Source: Elusimicrobiales bacterium (GTDB lineage Bacteria; Elusimicrobiota; Elusimicrobia; Elusimicrobiales; UBA9959). From it: a DNA stretch of 64,000 bases. A program made the translations under genes and the position numbers. Location of the stretch: NCBI GenBank assembly GCA_028713125.1, contig JAQTOU010000003.1, forward strand, positions 124,001 to 188,000, in the 5' to 3' direction. Positions within the stretch are counted from its first letter, which is position 1. Each line of letters opens with the position of its first letter. The notes under the pieces are model-generated. The model had not been told where the DNA came from and searched no databases. It worked only from the letters and a program-made list of their open reading frames with translations. Positions 1 through 9,429 of the stretch are shown in pieces.

Positions 1-900
1 CGGCCACCTCCCTGGCTGACGGCTACCTAAGTTCCGCGGACTGGGCCGTGTTCAACGGCAAACTTGCGGTTAACGGAAATGGTTCGACCCTGACCGGCCT
101 TACGAAGACGCAGGTGGGCCTGGGCAATGTTTCAAATACTTCCGACGCGGCCAAGCCTGTGTCCACGGCGCAGCAGACGGCGCTGGACCTGAAGGCTGAC
201 CTGACCGGGGCGGTGTTCAGCGGCGCGATCAGCGCCACTAACCTGTCCGGGACCAATACCGGGGACGAGAACGCCGGTTCGATAAAGACCAAACTGGGCG
301 CGGCCACCTCGCTGGCGGACGGCTATCTGACTTCAGTTGATTGGGCGGCGTTCAACGGCAAACTGGCTGCTAACGGGAATGGTTCCAGCCTCACCGGCCT
401 TACGAAGACGCAGGTGGGCCTGGGCAACGTTACAAACACTTCCGACGCTGCCAAGCCCGTGTCCACGGCCCAGCAGACGGCGCTGGACCTTAAAGCTGAC
501 CTCGCCGGCGCGACCTTCGGCGGCGCGATATCAGCCACAAATCTTTCCGGGACCAATACCGGAGACGAAACCGGCGCCTCGGTGAAGAGCAAACTGGGCG
601 CGGCCACCTCGCTGTCGGACGGCTACCTGACTTCCGTGGATTGGGCGGCGTTCAGCGGCAAGCTGTCGGCCAACGGGAACGGCTCGAGCCTCACCGGCCT
701 TACGAAGGCGCAGGTGGGCCTGGGCAGCGCGGATAATACCTCGGACGCCGCCAAACCGGTCTCCACGGCGCAGCAGACGGCCCTTAACCTGAAGTCCAAC
801 CTGGATTCACCGGCTTTCACCGGCACTGTTACCGGAATTACGAGCGCGATGGTTGGCCTGGGAAGCGTGAACAATACGGCGGACGCGCTGAAACCGGTCT
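1..900 (+). repeat. Tandem 300-bp (100-aa) repeats, three copies, inside the tail-fibre-like CDS
   Basis: Positions 1, 301 and 601 each begin cggccacctcNctg..gacggct; the period is exactly 300 bp. Confidence 0.95.
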
Positions 901-2159
901 CGTCCGCCCAGCAGTCGGCGCTGGACTTGAAGGCGAACCTCACAGGCGCGGCATTTACCGGCGCTATCACGGCCCCCAACTTATCCGGGAGCAATACCGG
1001 CGACCAGGTCTCGGTAACGGGCAATGCCGGGACCGTGACCAACGGCGTTTATACCACGGGGTCATACGCCAACCCGGCATGGATAACCAGCCTGGCGGCC
1101 AATAAGATAGACCTGTCCACGGTGACGGCGGCGATAACGTCCCTGCAGCTCGCCCTTTCTACCGCGGTCTATACTGTCGGGAACCAAACTATAGGCGGGA
1201 TAAAAACTTTCTCAAGCGCCATCGCCGGCGATATCAGCGGCAACGCGGCCACGGTGACGACTAACGCGAACCTTACCGGCGTAGTGACAAGCGTCGGCAA
1301 CGCTACCTCCATCGGCGCCGGCGCTATCGGCAACGCCATGCTGGCGAACGGGGCGGTCGCGAACCTGTCCGGCACAAATACCGGTGACCAGACCACAATA
1401 AGCGGCAATGCCGGAACCGTGACCAACGGCGTTTATACTACGGGGAACCAGACCATAGGCGGGATAAAAACATTCTCGAGCACCATAGCCGGAGATATCA
1501 GCGGCAATGCCGCCACGGCGACCAGCGCTGTGAGCGCCGGGAGAGCCGCGAATATAGCCGGCGGTTCTATCGGCCAGCTCCCGTACCAGACAGGTGCTGA
1601 TGCTACGGGTCTGCTTGCAGCCGGCACGCCGGGACAGGTACTGCAGAGCAATGGCGCGGCGGCGCCGAACTGGATAACTCCCTCCGGCGGTGATGTCTTT
1701 AAGGCCGGAACCCAGACTTTCACCGGGCAGAACACCTTTACCTCGACCATTACCGCCAAGGGCTACGCGAACGCGGCCCAGACCGTGGTAATTACGAATC
1801 AGACCTCTTTCGCGGCCGACGGCTCGGGAGTGGTATTGCTGACCTTCTCCGGGACCGCTAACGTCGCTACCGTCACCGGCTGCGCCTCGGGAGCCGTGGG
1901 GCAAGGCCAGATCGTAACTTTTGTGGAAGCGGCCTGGACCGTCGGCGGCGTGAGCTTCGTCGACACCCTGCGCGCCAGCGCCGCGGACGATACGATGCTC
2001 CTGAACGGCGTGGCTGGCATCTGGACGCCCATCGCCGACACCACTTCGATAGGCTCGGCCATCACCCTTATGTGCACCACGATCAATACGGCTACGCCGC
2101 CGCTGATCACCGCGGTGAAGCTCTGGATCGAGATCGGGCGTTCGAAAACTTCGGATTAG
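1..2159 (+). CDS. Repeat-rich phage-tail-fibre-like secreted/surface protein, 5' truncated by window start
   Basis: Frame is open to the window edge (upstream of the called GTG at 48 it reads ATSLADGYLSSADWAV). Repeated GLTKTQVGLGNVSNTSDAAKPVSTAQQTALDLKADLTGA modules, typical of phage tail fibre repeats. Confidence 0.8.
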   Translation, partial: ATSLADGYLSSADWAVFNGKLAVNGNGSTLTGLTKTQVGLGNVSNTSDAAKPVSTAQQTALDLKADLTGAVFSGAISATNLSGTNTGDENAGSIKTKLGAATSLADGYLTSVDWAAFNGKLAANGNGSSLTGLTKTQVGLGNVTNTSDAAKPVSTAQQTALDLKADLAGATFGGAISATNLSGTNTGDETGASVKSKLGAATSLSDGYLTSVDWAAFSGKLSANGNGSSLTGLTKAQVGLGSADNTSDAAKPVSTAQQTALNLKSNLDSPAFTGTVTGITSAMVGLGSVNNTADALKPVSSAQQSALDLKANLTGAAFTGAITAPNLSGSNTGDQVSVTGNAGTVTNGVYTTGSYANPAWITSLAANKIDLSTVTAAITSLQLALSTAVYTVGNQTIGGIKTFSSAIAGDISGNAATVTTNANLTGVVTSVGNATSIGAGAIGNAMLANGAVANLSGTNTGDQTTISGNAGTVTNGVYTTGNQTIGGIKTFSSTIAGDISGNAATATSAVSAGRAANIAGGSIGQLPYQTGADATGLLAAGTPGQVLQSNGAAAPNWITPSGGDVFKAGTQTFTGQNTFTSTITAKGYANAAQTVVITNQTSFAADGSGVVLLTFSGTANVATVTGCASGAVGQGQIVTFVEAAWTVGGVSFVDTLRASAADDTMLLNGVAGIWTPIADTTSIGSAITLMCTTINTATPPLITAVKLWIEIGRSKTSD

Positions 2160-2319
2160 CGTAAGCGCAAAAAAACAGGGAGTCCGTCGTTAAATCTGTC
2201 CGGGAGTTCCGTAGTACTACGGAGCTGTCTAAGCAGAATTCCTAATAGATACTTAAACGGCCAAGGGCTATACTTAGATATCAAGCCAAATTGGCGGAAC
2301 AGCAAAGAGGTATAAAAAA

Positions 2320-5300
2320 ATGAGATTAATCAAATCGATAGTCCAGATGGGCCGGCTGCTCATGGCACTGACCCTGGTAGCCGGACCCACCGGCCCCGCT
2401 TTCGCGGGTCTCGCCGGCGCGCCGTCTTCCCTTAATAAGGAAGAAGCCGCAACGCTGACGGGCGGCGCTGAGAAAACTCAGAGCCTCCAGCCCCGCAGTG
2501 CGGGAAACTCAAAACTTCCGATGTATTTCGAGGCTAACCATGGCCAGACCGACGCTTCGGTAAAGTTCTTTACCCGCGCGGCCGGCTATAACCTCTACCT
2601 GACCGGGACCGAATCGGTCACGGTGATGCCCAAGGCCGCGGAGGTCAAGGGCCAGGAACCTGTGGTGGTGCGCATGACGCTGAAAGGCGGCAACGCCAAG
2701 CCGGCCGTCCAGGGCGTGGGCCTGCTGCCCGGCCGCACAAGCTATTTTTTCGGGAACGACAAGAAAAAATGGCAGGTCGGAGCGGAGCAATATTCCAGGG
2801 TGAAGTTCAACCAGGTCTATCCCGGCATCGACATGGTCTATCGCTTCTCCAAAGGCAACGCGGAATACGATTTCGTGGTGGCGCCCGGGGCTAATCCCTC
2901 GCGCATCATCCTTGGTTTCGAAGGCGCGAAGAGCCTCAGGCTGGACCCCAAAGGCAACCTGGTCCTTGGCGTCGAGGGCGGCGAGCTTACTTACAAGGCC
3001 CCCGAACTTTACCAGAAGCTGGGCAGCAAACAGGTTCCCGTGAAAGGGCGCTTCGTGCTCGCTTCCAACAATAACGTGCGGTTCGAAGTAGGGAACTATA
3101 TAAAGAGCAAGGAACTGGTGATCGACCCCCAGCTGTCCTATTCTACTTACCTCGGCGGCAGCGTCGAAGACAAAATTAACGCGATCGCCGTGGACGGGAC
3201 GAAGCAGGCCTATGTGACCGGCTATTCCCGCTCCGCGATGACCGGCTCCGGCGGCTTCCCCTCCACTACCCCGGCCGGCAGCCATACGCTCGCTGTGCAG
3301 GGTCCCGCCGAGAACGGCGGTTCGGACGTGTTCGTGGCGAAACTCAGCGCCGACGGGTCTTCCCTTTTATGGGTGGCCTGGCTGGGCGGCGGTCTCGACG
3401 AACAGGCTTACAGCATCGCTTTGGATAAATCAAGCGTCAGCACGCCCAAGGTTTTCATCACCGGCGTAACGGCTTCGGCCGGCGGTACCTCCTACCCCGT
3501 AGCCGGTCCCGCGAACGTGCTTAAAGATTGCGCCGTTAACCCGGGACTCTGGGCTTTCGTGACCGAGCTGCAGCAGCCCGCGAACATCCCCGCCCTGGTC
3601 TACTCCGGCTGCTGGGGCGGAGCGAGCGCTCTCTCAACAGTAGGCAATTCCATCGCCGTCGACTCTCTCGGCGCGGCTTATATAACAGGAACTACTTTCC
3701 AGACGGATTTCCCTGTCAGCCTGGGCATCCCGTTCCCTCACAACACGATGGGCGCCGCTTCGCAGGCGGCCTTCGTAACCAAGATCGCCCCTGCGGGCGC
3801 GGCCATAGGCTATTCCATGTTCATGGGGCCGCAGGACGTTATAACCAACGGCAACGCTATCACGGTGGACGCCGGTTTCCAGGCCTGGGTAGGCGGCATG
3901 ACGACTTCAAGCATGCTTCCCTCGGTGCTCGGCCACTTCTCCAGCTCGAAGATAGGAACGACGAACGCTTTCGTCGCTAAGATCAACGCGGCCGGCACGG
4001 GCCTGCTCTACGCTACCTATATCAACGGCAACTCGGATCAGGCGGCTACCGCCATCGCCCTGAACAATGGCGGCGCGGCGCCTTACCATGTGTTCGTGGC
4101 CGGCTGGACTCTGTCCTCTACCGGCTTTCCCTCCACCGCTTATTACAACCTGCCGGTTTCAGTGCGCCCCATAGTTTATCAGAAGGACCTGGTAGGCGCC
4201 GACGATCCTTTCATCCTGAGGCTGAACCCCGCTGAGCCGAACCCGGTCCCCGGCGCGGACAACCCCCTTGAAATGCAGTACGCGACCCACCTGGGCGCTA
4301 CCGGCGCGGACCGCGCTTACTCTCTCGCGCTCGACGACCTCGACGACGCCTATATCGCCGGCTGGACGCTTTCGTCCGACTGGACGCTTGCGGCCGACCC
4401 CGTGACCCCCGGCGCCAACGGCATCAACGTTACCGGCGCGACTACGCAGAACACCTCCGGAGGCCAGGACGCCTTCGTGGCGGCTATCGGTCCTACCGGG
4501 CAGTACCAGCCTTTCTTCACTTATCTCGGCGCGACCCCTCCCGGCCAGGCCGCGACCGGCATCGCTGTCGACTCGGCCCATAATATTTACGTGGCGGGCT
4601 ACACGCCGTCGGCCATCTTTCCTCTAGTGACCGGCTCGCTGATGGACGGCTCGACGCCGGCCAAGGCGATAAACCGCAGCGGAACCGCGGGCGCCTTCGA
4701 CGGCTTCGTCACGAAGATCGCCCCCGTGCTCACGTTCGGCGCGCCGCTGCCTCCTCCCGGAGTAGTCTGCACTATCACCGGCGTCAATCCCAGTTCCGGC
4801 TACCTTATAGGCGGCGACACCGTCACTATCACCGGCACCGGTTTCGACATCTCCCGCAGCACCGTGGAATTCGACGGAATAATTTCCTCGAGCTTCACCG
4901 TCTACGCTTCCTCTACCGTGATCGCGGCGGTCACCTCCAGCCATACCCTGGCCGGGGTGGTCCCGCTAACCGTGACGACGCCTAACGGAACCTGCTCGGC
5001 GAACTTCGCCTACGTCGTGCCCGTGGCTACCTGCACGATAACCAGCATCAGCCCGGTCTCGGGATTCACCGTCGGGGGAACTACCGTCACCATCATCGGC
5101 ACGGGTTTCTTTGGTCTCAATGTCTCGACCAACGTTACTTTCGGAGGAGTGGACGCCGTCAGCTATACGGTCAACGCTTCTTCCACGATGGTTTCGGCGG
5201 TCTCGCCCAGGCGTCCTCTTATAGGAACGCTTACCCCGGGCTCGGTCCTCCTTACGCTGAATACCAGCAGCGGCACGTGCACCGCGGTCTACGACTACGT

Positions 5301-5895
5301 CAACGCTCCGCCGTCCGTCTGCACCATCAGCAATATCACCCCCGGTTTCGGGTTTACCCCCGGGGGCAATGTGGTAACGGTCACCGGCACGGGCTTCTAC
5401 GGCTTCTCCGGCCCCGGCGGCGTGACTTTCGACGGGGTGAACGCTTCTGCCTACACGGCGAACGTTTCCTCCACCGTGATCACCGCGACGGTGCCCAGGC
5501 ACCCCCTGGTGGGCGCCCTGATGCCGGGAGTAGTGCCCTTCAGGGTCACCACCGGGAACGGAACCTGCTCGGCCTCCTATACCTATGTGCTGGCTCCCGC
5601 GGCCGCCAACGGCGTCTGCGGCGGGGAGGACTACTTCTTCCCCTCGCCGGCTACCGGCGATACGGCCAACTTCGCCTACTGCATGGCCCTCCCCGGGACG
5701 GTCAGGATCACTGTCTATAACGCTATCGGCGACCTGGTGGCGAAAATAGAGGACTCAAGGGCGGCCGGCGGACAGTTCTCGACGCTGAACACGGGCAGGC
5801 TGGCGACCGGGGTTTACCTCTACCGCCTTGAAAAAGACTACGGCGCCGGCAATTCCGCCGCCTCGAAAGTAAAGAAATTCGTAGTGCAGCATTAA
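2320..5895 (+). CDS. Secreted SBBP beta-propeller / IPT-TIG repeat protein with C-terminal T9SS-like sorting domain
   Basis: N-terminal signal; YFEANHGQTDASVKFF and DPQLSYSTYLGGSVEDKINAIAVD (SBBP-type); three CTIxxxxPxxGxxxGGxxVTIxGTGF TIG repeats; C-terminal VRITVYNAIGDLVAKIE..LATGVYLYRLE. Confidence 0.85.
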   Translation: MRLIKSIVQMGRLLMALTLVAGPTGPAFAGLAGAPSSLNKEEAATLTGGAEKTQSLQPRSAGNSKLPMYFEANHGQTDASVKFFTRAAGYNLYLTGTESVTVMPKAAEVKGQEPVVVRMTLKGGNAKPAVQGVGLLPGRTSYFFGNDKKKWQVGAEQYSRVKFNQVYPGIDMVYRFSKGNAEYDFVVAPGANPSRIILGFEGAKSLRLDPKGNLVLGVEGGELTYKAPELYQKLGSKQVPVKGRFVLASNNNVRFEVGNYIKSKELVIDPQLSYSTYLGGSVEDKINAIAVDGTKQAYVTGYSRSAMTGSGGFPSTTPAGSHTLAVQGPAENGGSDVFVAKLSADGSSLLWVAWLGGGLDEQAYSIALDKSSVSTPKVFITGVTASAGGTSYPVAGPANVLKDCAVNPGLWAFVTELQQPANIPALVYSGCWGGASALSTVGNSIAVDSLGAAYITGTTFQTDFPVSLGIPFPHNTMGAASQAAFVTKIAPAGAAIGYSMFMGPQDVITNGNAITVDAGFQAWVGGMTTSSMLPSVLGHFSSSKIGTTNAFVAKINAAGTGLLYATYINGNSDQAATAIALNNGGAAPYHVFVAGWTLSSTGFPSTAYYNLPVSVRPIVYQKDLVGADDPFILRLNPAEPNPVPGADNPLEMQYATHLGATGADRAYSLALDDLDDAYIAGWTLSSDWTLAADPVTPGANGINVTGATTQNTSGGQDAFVAAIGPTGQYQPFFTYLGATPPGQAATGIAVDSAHNIYVAGYTPSAIFPLVTGSLMDGSTPAKAINRSGTAGAFDGFVTKIAPVLTFGAPLPPPGVVCTITGVNPSSGYLIGGDTVTITGTGFDISRSTVEFDGIISSSFTVYASSTVIAAVTSSHTLAGVVPLTVTTPNGTCSANFAYVVPVATCTITSISPVSGFTVGGTTVTIIGTGFFGLNVSTNVTFGGVDAVSYTVNASSTMVSAVSPRRPLIGTLTPGSVLLTLNTSSGTCTAVYDYVNAPPSVCTISNITPGFGFTPGGNVVTVTGTGFYGFSGPGGVTFDGVNASAYTANVSSTVITATVPRHPLVGALMPGVVPFRVTTGNGTCSASYTYVLAPAAANGVCGGEDYFFPSPATGDTANFAYCMALPGTVRITVYNAIGDLVAKIEDSRAAGGQFSTLNTGRLATGVYLYRLEKDYGAGNSAASKVKKFVVQH

Positions 5896-5906
5896 CGGAG
5901 GATTTC

Positions 5907-7370
5907 ATGAAAATATCATCTATAGGATTAGGGTTTATCTCGGCCGCCATACTGTGCGGCCAGGCCTCGGCGGGTGAAACCGATTACGCCGCGGGCACCC
6001 GCGCCCTGCCCATGCAGCAGGCCGGCGGCACGGCGCGCGCCACGGCCATGGGGTCGGCCGCGGTCGCGCTCGACCAGGGCTCGGCGTCCCTGCTCTGGAA
6101 CCCGGCGGCTCTGAGCCGGATCAAATGTACGGAGCTCGGGCTCCATCATAACAGCGGCCTCGCCGGCATCAACCAGGAGATCGGCATCCTCGGCATGCCG
6201 CTGGGGGAAGCCAAGAAGGTATGCGACGGAAAGGAGTGCAACGGCGGTTCCCTGGGCGGGATCGCGGCCTCTTTTTCCTACCTCGATTACGGAAGTTTCG
6301 ACGGCAGGGATACCCTCGGCCAGAACATCGGGGACTATAAAGCGCGGGACTTTTCCGGCAGCATAGGCTGGGGCAAGAAATTGCTCCCCTACTTCGCCGG
6401 CGGCGTGGCGCTGAAGGTCAACCAGTCCATCTTCCCTGATAAGACGTATTTCAACTATGCCGCGGACATAGGCGTGTTATGGAACGTGATGCGCTCCCTG
6501 GACCTGGGCCTGACCTATTCCAATATCAGCCTCAAAAGCGGCATCGGCGACATGGTTTCAGGTTTGCGCCTCGGCGCGGCCTGGACCGTGGACAAGCACC
6601 TTCTGCTGACGGCTTCAGGCGAGCTGCAAAAAAGCGCGATGGACCGGCTGCAGGTGGGCGGAGAATACCTGATAGGCAATACCGAGAACAAAAAGAATAT
6701 TACGGCCCTCCGCGCCGGCTACCAGCTTAACTACCCCGATCCCCAGTTGAGCGGCCTGACCGGCCTGACCATGGGCATCGGTTTCCAGTTCACCCAGTCC
6801 ATGGCGCTTGATTATGCCATCGTACCCGTCGGAGACCTGGGCGCTTCGCATCGCCTGAGCCTGACCGTGAAGTTCGATTGCCCCAAAAAGCGCAAACCGG
6901 TCGTGGTCATGGCCCTGGAAGTTCCGGCCGAGCCCGCGCCCGCTGTTCCGTCGCAGACGGCGTTTGTCCAGCCCGCGGCGCCCGCGGTCCCGCCTGTTGT
7001 GCTCAAGTGGGTCATCCTGGAAGATTCGCATTTCGACTTCGACTCCTCCGTCCTCAGGCGCTCCGGCATGTCGGCGCTGAGGCAGAATATCCAGCTGCTT
7101 AAGGATAATCCCAAGGCCAAAGTGCGCGTTTCGGGGTATGCCTCCGCCAGCGGCACCGAAGAGTATAACCAGCGCCTGAGCGAGAGAAGGGCTGTCGCCG
7201 TCACGACGTTCATGATCAAGGAAGGCATCGCGCCTGACCGGATCGTCACGGTCGGTTTCGGGGAGCTGCGGCCCGCGGAGTTCGAGGAAGACCCTGATCT
7301 GATCCACACTAACGCCGCTAAAGCCAACAGGCGGGTAGAGCTGACTTCGCCCGGGCAGCGGATGCAGTAG
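5907..7370 (+). CDS. PorV/UPF0164-like outer-membrane beta-barrel fused to C-terminal OmpA domain
   Basis: ARATAMGSAAVALDQGSASLLWNPAALS N-terminal motif; C-terminal FDFDSSVLRRSG..VSGYASASGTEEYNQRLSERRAVAV OmpA-like motif; starts 12 bp after the upstream stop. Confidence 0.82.
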   Translation: MKISSIGLGFISAAILCGQASAGETDYAAGTRALPMQQAGGTARATAMGSAAVALDQGSASLLWNPAALSRIKCTELGLHHNSGLAGINQEIGILGMPLGEAKKVCDGKECNGGSLGGIAASFSYLDYGSFDGRDTLGQNIGDYKARDFSGSIGWGKKLLPYFAGGVALKVNQSIFPDKTYFNYAADIGVLWNVMRSLDLGLTYSNISLKSGIGDMVSGLRLGAAWTVDKHLLLTASGELQKSAMDRLQVGGEYLIGNTENKKNITALRAGYQLNYPDPQLSGLTGLTMGIGFQFTQSMALDYAIVPVGDLGASHRLSLTVKFDCPKKRKPVVVMALEVPAEPAPAVPSQTAFVQPAAPAVPPVVLKWVILEDSHFDFDSSVLRRSGMSALRQNIQLLKDNPKAKVRVSGYASASGTEEYNQRLSERRAVAVTTFMIKEGIAPDRIVTVGFGELRPAEFEEDPDLIHTNAAKANRRVELTSPGQRMQ

Positions 7371-7372
7371 GC

Positions 7373-7389
7373 AAAACGAAGGTCGTTTT
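7373..7389. terminator. Short inverted repeat AAAACGA-AGG-TCGTTTT, possible weak terminator
   Basis: Perfect 7-bp stem, 3-nt loop, directly after the stop at 7370. Confidence 0.4.
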
Positions 7390-7397
7390 CAAAAACT

Positions 7398-7423
7398 GCG
7401 CCCTTGCCCTGCGGCAGGGGCGC
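7398..7423. other. Strong GC-rich hairpin GCGCCCTTGCC-CTGC-GGCAGGGGCGC
   Basis: 11-bp stem (one G-U) with 4-nt loop; no T-tract downstream on +, an AGTTTTTG tract on the minus side. Confidence 0.55.
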
Positions 7424-7454
7424 GGCTGATTTAGACGGTTGATAAGGAGACAAT

Positions 7455-7772
7455 ATGACAAAAACGGAAAAGATGATAGAAGCTGGACTCGGGCTGGCGG
7501 CTCTCGCCGCGCTTGGAACTTACCTTCTTTACGGCAAGAGGGGCGCGGAGAACCGCGAAAAGATCTCCGGCTGGATGCTCAAGCTGAAAGGCGAGGTCCT
7601 GGAAAAAGCCGAAGAGATAAAAGACCTGAACGAGCAGGAGTATTACAAGATAGTGGACGAGGTCACGGAGCGCTACTCCAAGGTGCAGAAGGTGGGCGCT
7701 GAGGAACTCAAGCATTTGACGGGTGAGCTTAAAGGGGCCTGGGCGCACCTGAACCGGGAACTGGTGAAGTAA
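7455..7772 (+). CDS. Small YtxH-like protein (one TM helix plus coiled coil)
   Basis: aaggaga RBS; MTKTEKMIEAGLGLAALAALGTYLLYGKRG then a charged helical tail. Confidence 0.65.
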   Translation: MTKTEKMIEAGLGLAALAALGTYLLYGKRGAENREKISGWMLKLKGEVLEKAEEIKDLNEQEYYKIVDEVTERYSKVQKVGAEELKHLTGELKGAWAHLNRELVK

Positions 7773-7797
7773 CCTGCAAACCGGCGGCAATACTTTG

Positions 7798-7836
7798 ACA
7801 AAAGGGGACGCGTCCGAGGACTGCTAACCCTTTTGT
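7798..7836. repeat. Inverted repeat ACAAAAGGG...CCCTTTTGT with nested palindrome GGACGCGTCC, REP-like
   Basis: Arms 7798-7806 and 7828-7836; 10-bp palindrome 7806-7815. Confidence 0.6.
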
Positions 7837-7873
7837 TAGTGTGCCCCGCGGGTGCGGCAGGCCGGGCTGAATT

Positions 7874-8926
7874 ATGAAGACCAGAAGACGCCTGGCGGCA
7901 TGGAGCCTGGGCTTGTGCCTGACTTTTCTGGCGGCCGGGATAATTTTAAAAGAAGCCGTCGCTCCGGAACTGGTCCGGTGGCGGCTCATTTCTGAAGTTC
8001 GCGCTAAATGCGAAACTTGCGAGCTCTCGGTGGGCAGCGTCGACCTTTCGCTGCTGCCGCCGGCTCTGAGCGGCAGGGCTGTTAGTTTTACCGGCGGGAC
8101 TCCGAACGCTACCGTAGTTCACGCTGAAGCGAGGAATGTTTATGTGCCGTTCTCCATTCTCCCGCTTTTCAAGAGGTGCCTCCGCTTAGGCCGGATAGAA
8201 ATAGAACAGCTGGCGGTGGAGGTAACGGAAGGCGACCTGTATGGACCGTCTTCAGCCAAAGACGGTTCCGCGCGGCCTCTTGACCTTGAGATAGAGGGTA
8301 TCGAGGTAAAAAAAAGTTCATTTACCTACGTGCGGGAGCATCCTGGCCGGAAGGGAAGCCTGGAAGTCTCCGGCATAAATGCGGCCGCGGGGCCCGTCGG
8401 CACCACGGAACGCCTGCGGGATAAAGATGTTAAGGCAAGCGCGGAAGGCCTGCTGGAGCATTCCGGGAAATTTAAATTGCAAGTCCGGGCCAGATTCTTC
8501 GCGAAGGCTCCCGACGCGGATATTAATTTGCAGATCTCGGGGCAGGACCTCGTGACCCTGAACCCTTTCTTCGAGCCGAACGACGGCGTACGGCTGAAGG
8601 GTTTGCTTATTGAGGGCCGCGCTTCGGCGGCGATCCGCGGAGCGAGCCTGAAGGCCTCCTCCTACGTGCGCTACAAAGGCCTTATTGTCAGTATCCGGAA
8701 TAACGAAGAGCGCGGGGCGCTCTCCGCCTTCTTCCAGACTTTCCTGGCTTCCATCACGGTGCGGAAACAAAACGCCGATGACGGTAATTACGACCGCACG
8801 GGAGAGGTTGACCTTGAGCGGAAGCCGGAAGAGACGGTCATAAGCTTTGCGCTGAGGGGAATGAAAGAAGCCGCGATGAAAGTCTCTTCGCAGGGCCCCG
8901 CTGATTCTTCTTCCCGCGGTAAATAG
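7874..8926 (+). CDS. AsmA/DUF748-like envelope protein
   Basis: N-terminal TM anchor followed by VGSVDLSLLPPALSGRAVSF and LRLGRIEIEQLAVEV pattern typical of AsmA-like proteins. Confidence 0.55.
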   Translation: MKTRRRLAAWSLGLCLTFLAAGIILKEAVAPELVRWRLISEVRAKCETCELSVGSVDLSLLPPALSGRAVSFTGGTPNATVVHAEARNVYVPFSILPLFKRCLRLGRIEIEQLAVEVTEGDLYGPSSAKDGSARPLDLEIEGIEVKKSSFTYVREHPGRKGSLEVSGINAAAGPVGTTERLRDKDVKASAEGLLEHSGKFKLQVRARFFAKAPDADINLQISGQDLVTLNPFFEPNDGVRLKGLLIEGRASAAIRGASLKASSYVRYKGLIVSIRNNEERGALSAFFQTFLASITVRKQNADDGNYDRTGEVDLERKPEETVISFALRGMKEAAMKVSSQGPADSSSRGK

Positions 8927-8943
8927 CCTTATTGGAGGCCGGT

Positions 8944-9378
8944 ATGCATAAGATACTTATCGTGGACGATTCCGATAATATCCGTTTTACGTTCAAATCG
9001 GCGTTTGCCGAGGAGTATGCGGTTCTGACCGCGTCTGACGGGCTGGAGGCCGTAGCGCTTGTAAAAGCCGAGCGCCCGGACCTGGTTTTCCTCGACATCA
9101 ATATGCCGGGGATAAGCGGGGTAGAGGCGCTGAAACTTATAAAAGCGACCGGCGTCCCCGCCGTGGTCTGGATGCTTACCGGCGTAGAGGACCTTACCGT
9201 AGTGATGAAAACGCTCACTATGGGAGCCTCAGGGTACATAACAAAACCGTTCGATGTGGGGAATTTAAGGCGTGTTATGCTTAATGCCGTTACCGACCTG
9301 GAAGGCGAAAAGAAACCTTCGGATAAACCCTGGACGGTAAAGAGAAAGGAGGCAGGGCCCGGCCCGGGAGCCGTTTGA
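8944..9378 (+). CDS. Single-domain response regulator (CheY-like)
   Basis: KILIVDDSDNIRFTFKSAF..LVFLDINMPGISGVEAL..ITKPFDVGNLRRVM; ATG 8944 with ggagg RBS preferred over TTG 8932. Confidence 0.88.
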   Translation: MHKILIVDDSDNIRFTFKSAFAEEYAVLTASDGLEAVALVKAERPDLVFLDINMPGISGVEALKLIKATGVPAVVWMLTGVEDLTVVMKTLTMGASGYITKPFDVGNLRRVMLNAVTDLEGEKKPSDKPWTVKRKEAGPGPGAV

Positions 9379-9429
9379 GCGGCATCCCGAAGAATGGCTT
9401 TAGCCCCGGGCGGCTTTTGGTTTATTTTT

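Noticed and set aside
1-900. Possible CRISPR array because of regular repeats
   Set aside because: 300-bp period, coding in frame, no short direct repeats with unique spacers.
2209-2222. Palindrome CCGTAGTACTACGG upstream of the SBBP gene
   Set aside because: Could be an operator or hairpin, but it is single-copy here with no supporting context; not called.
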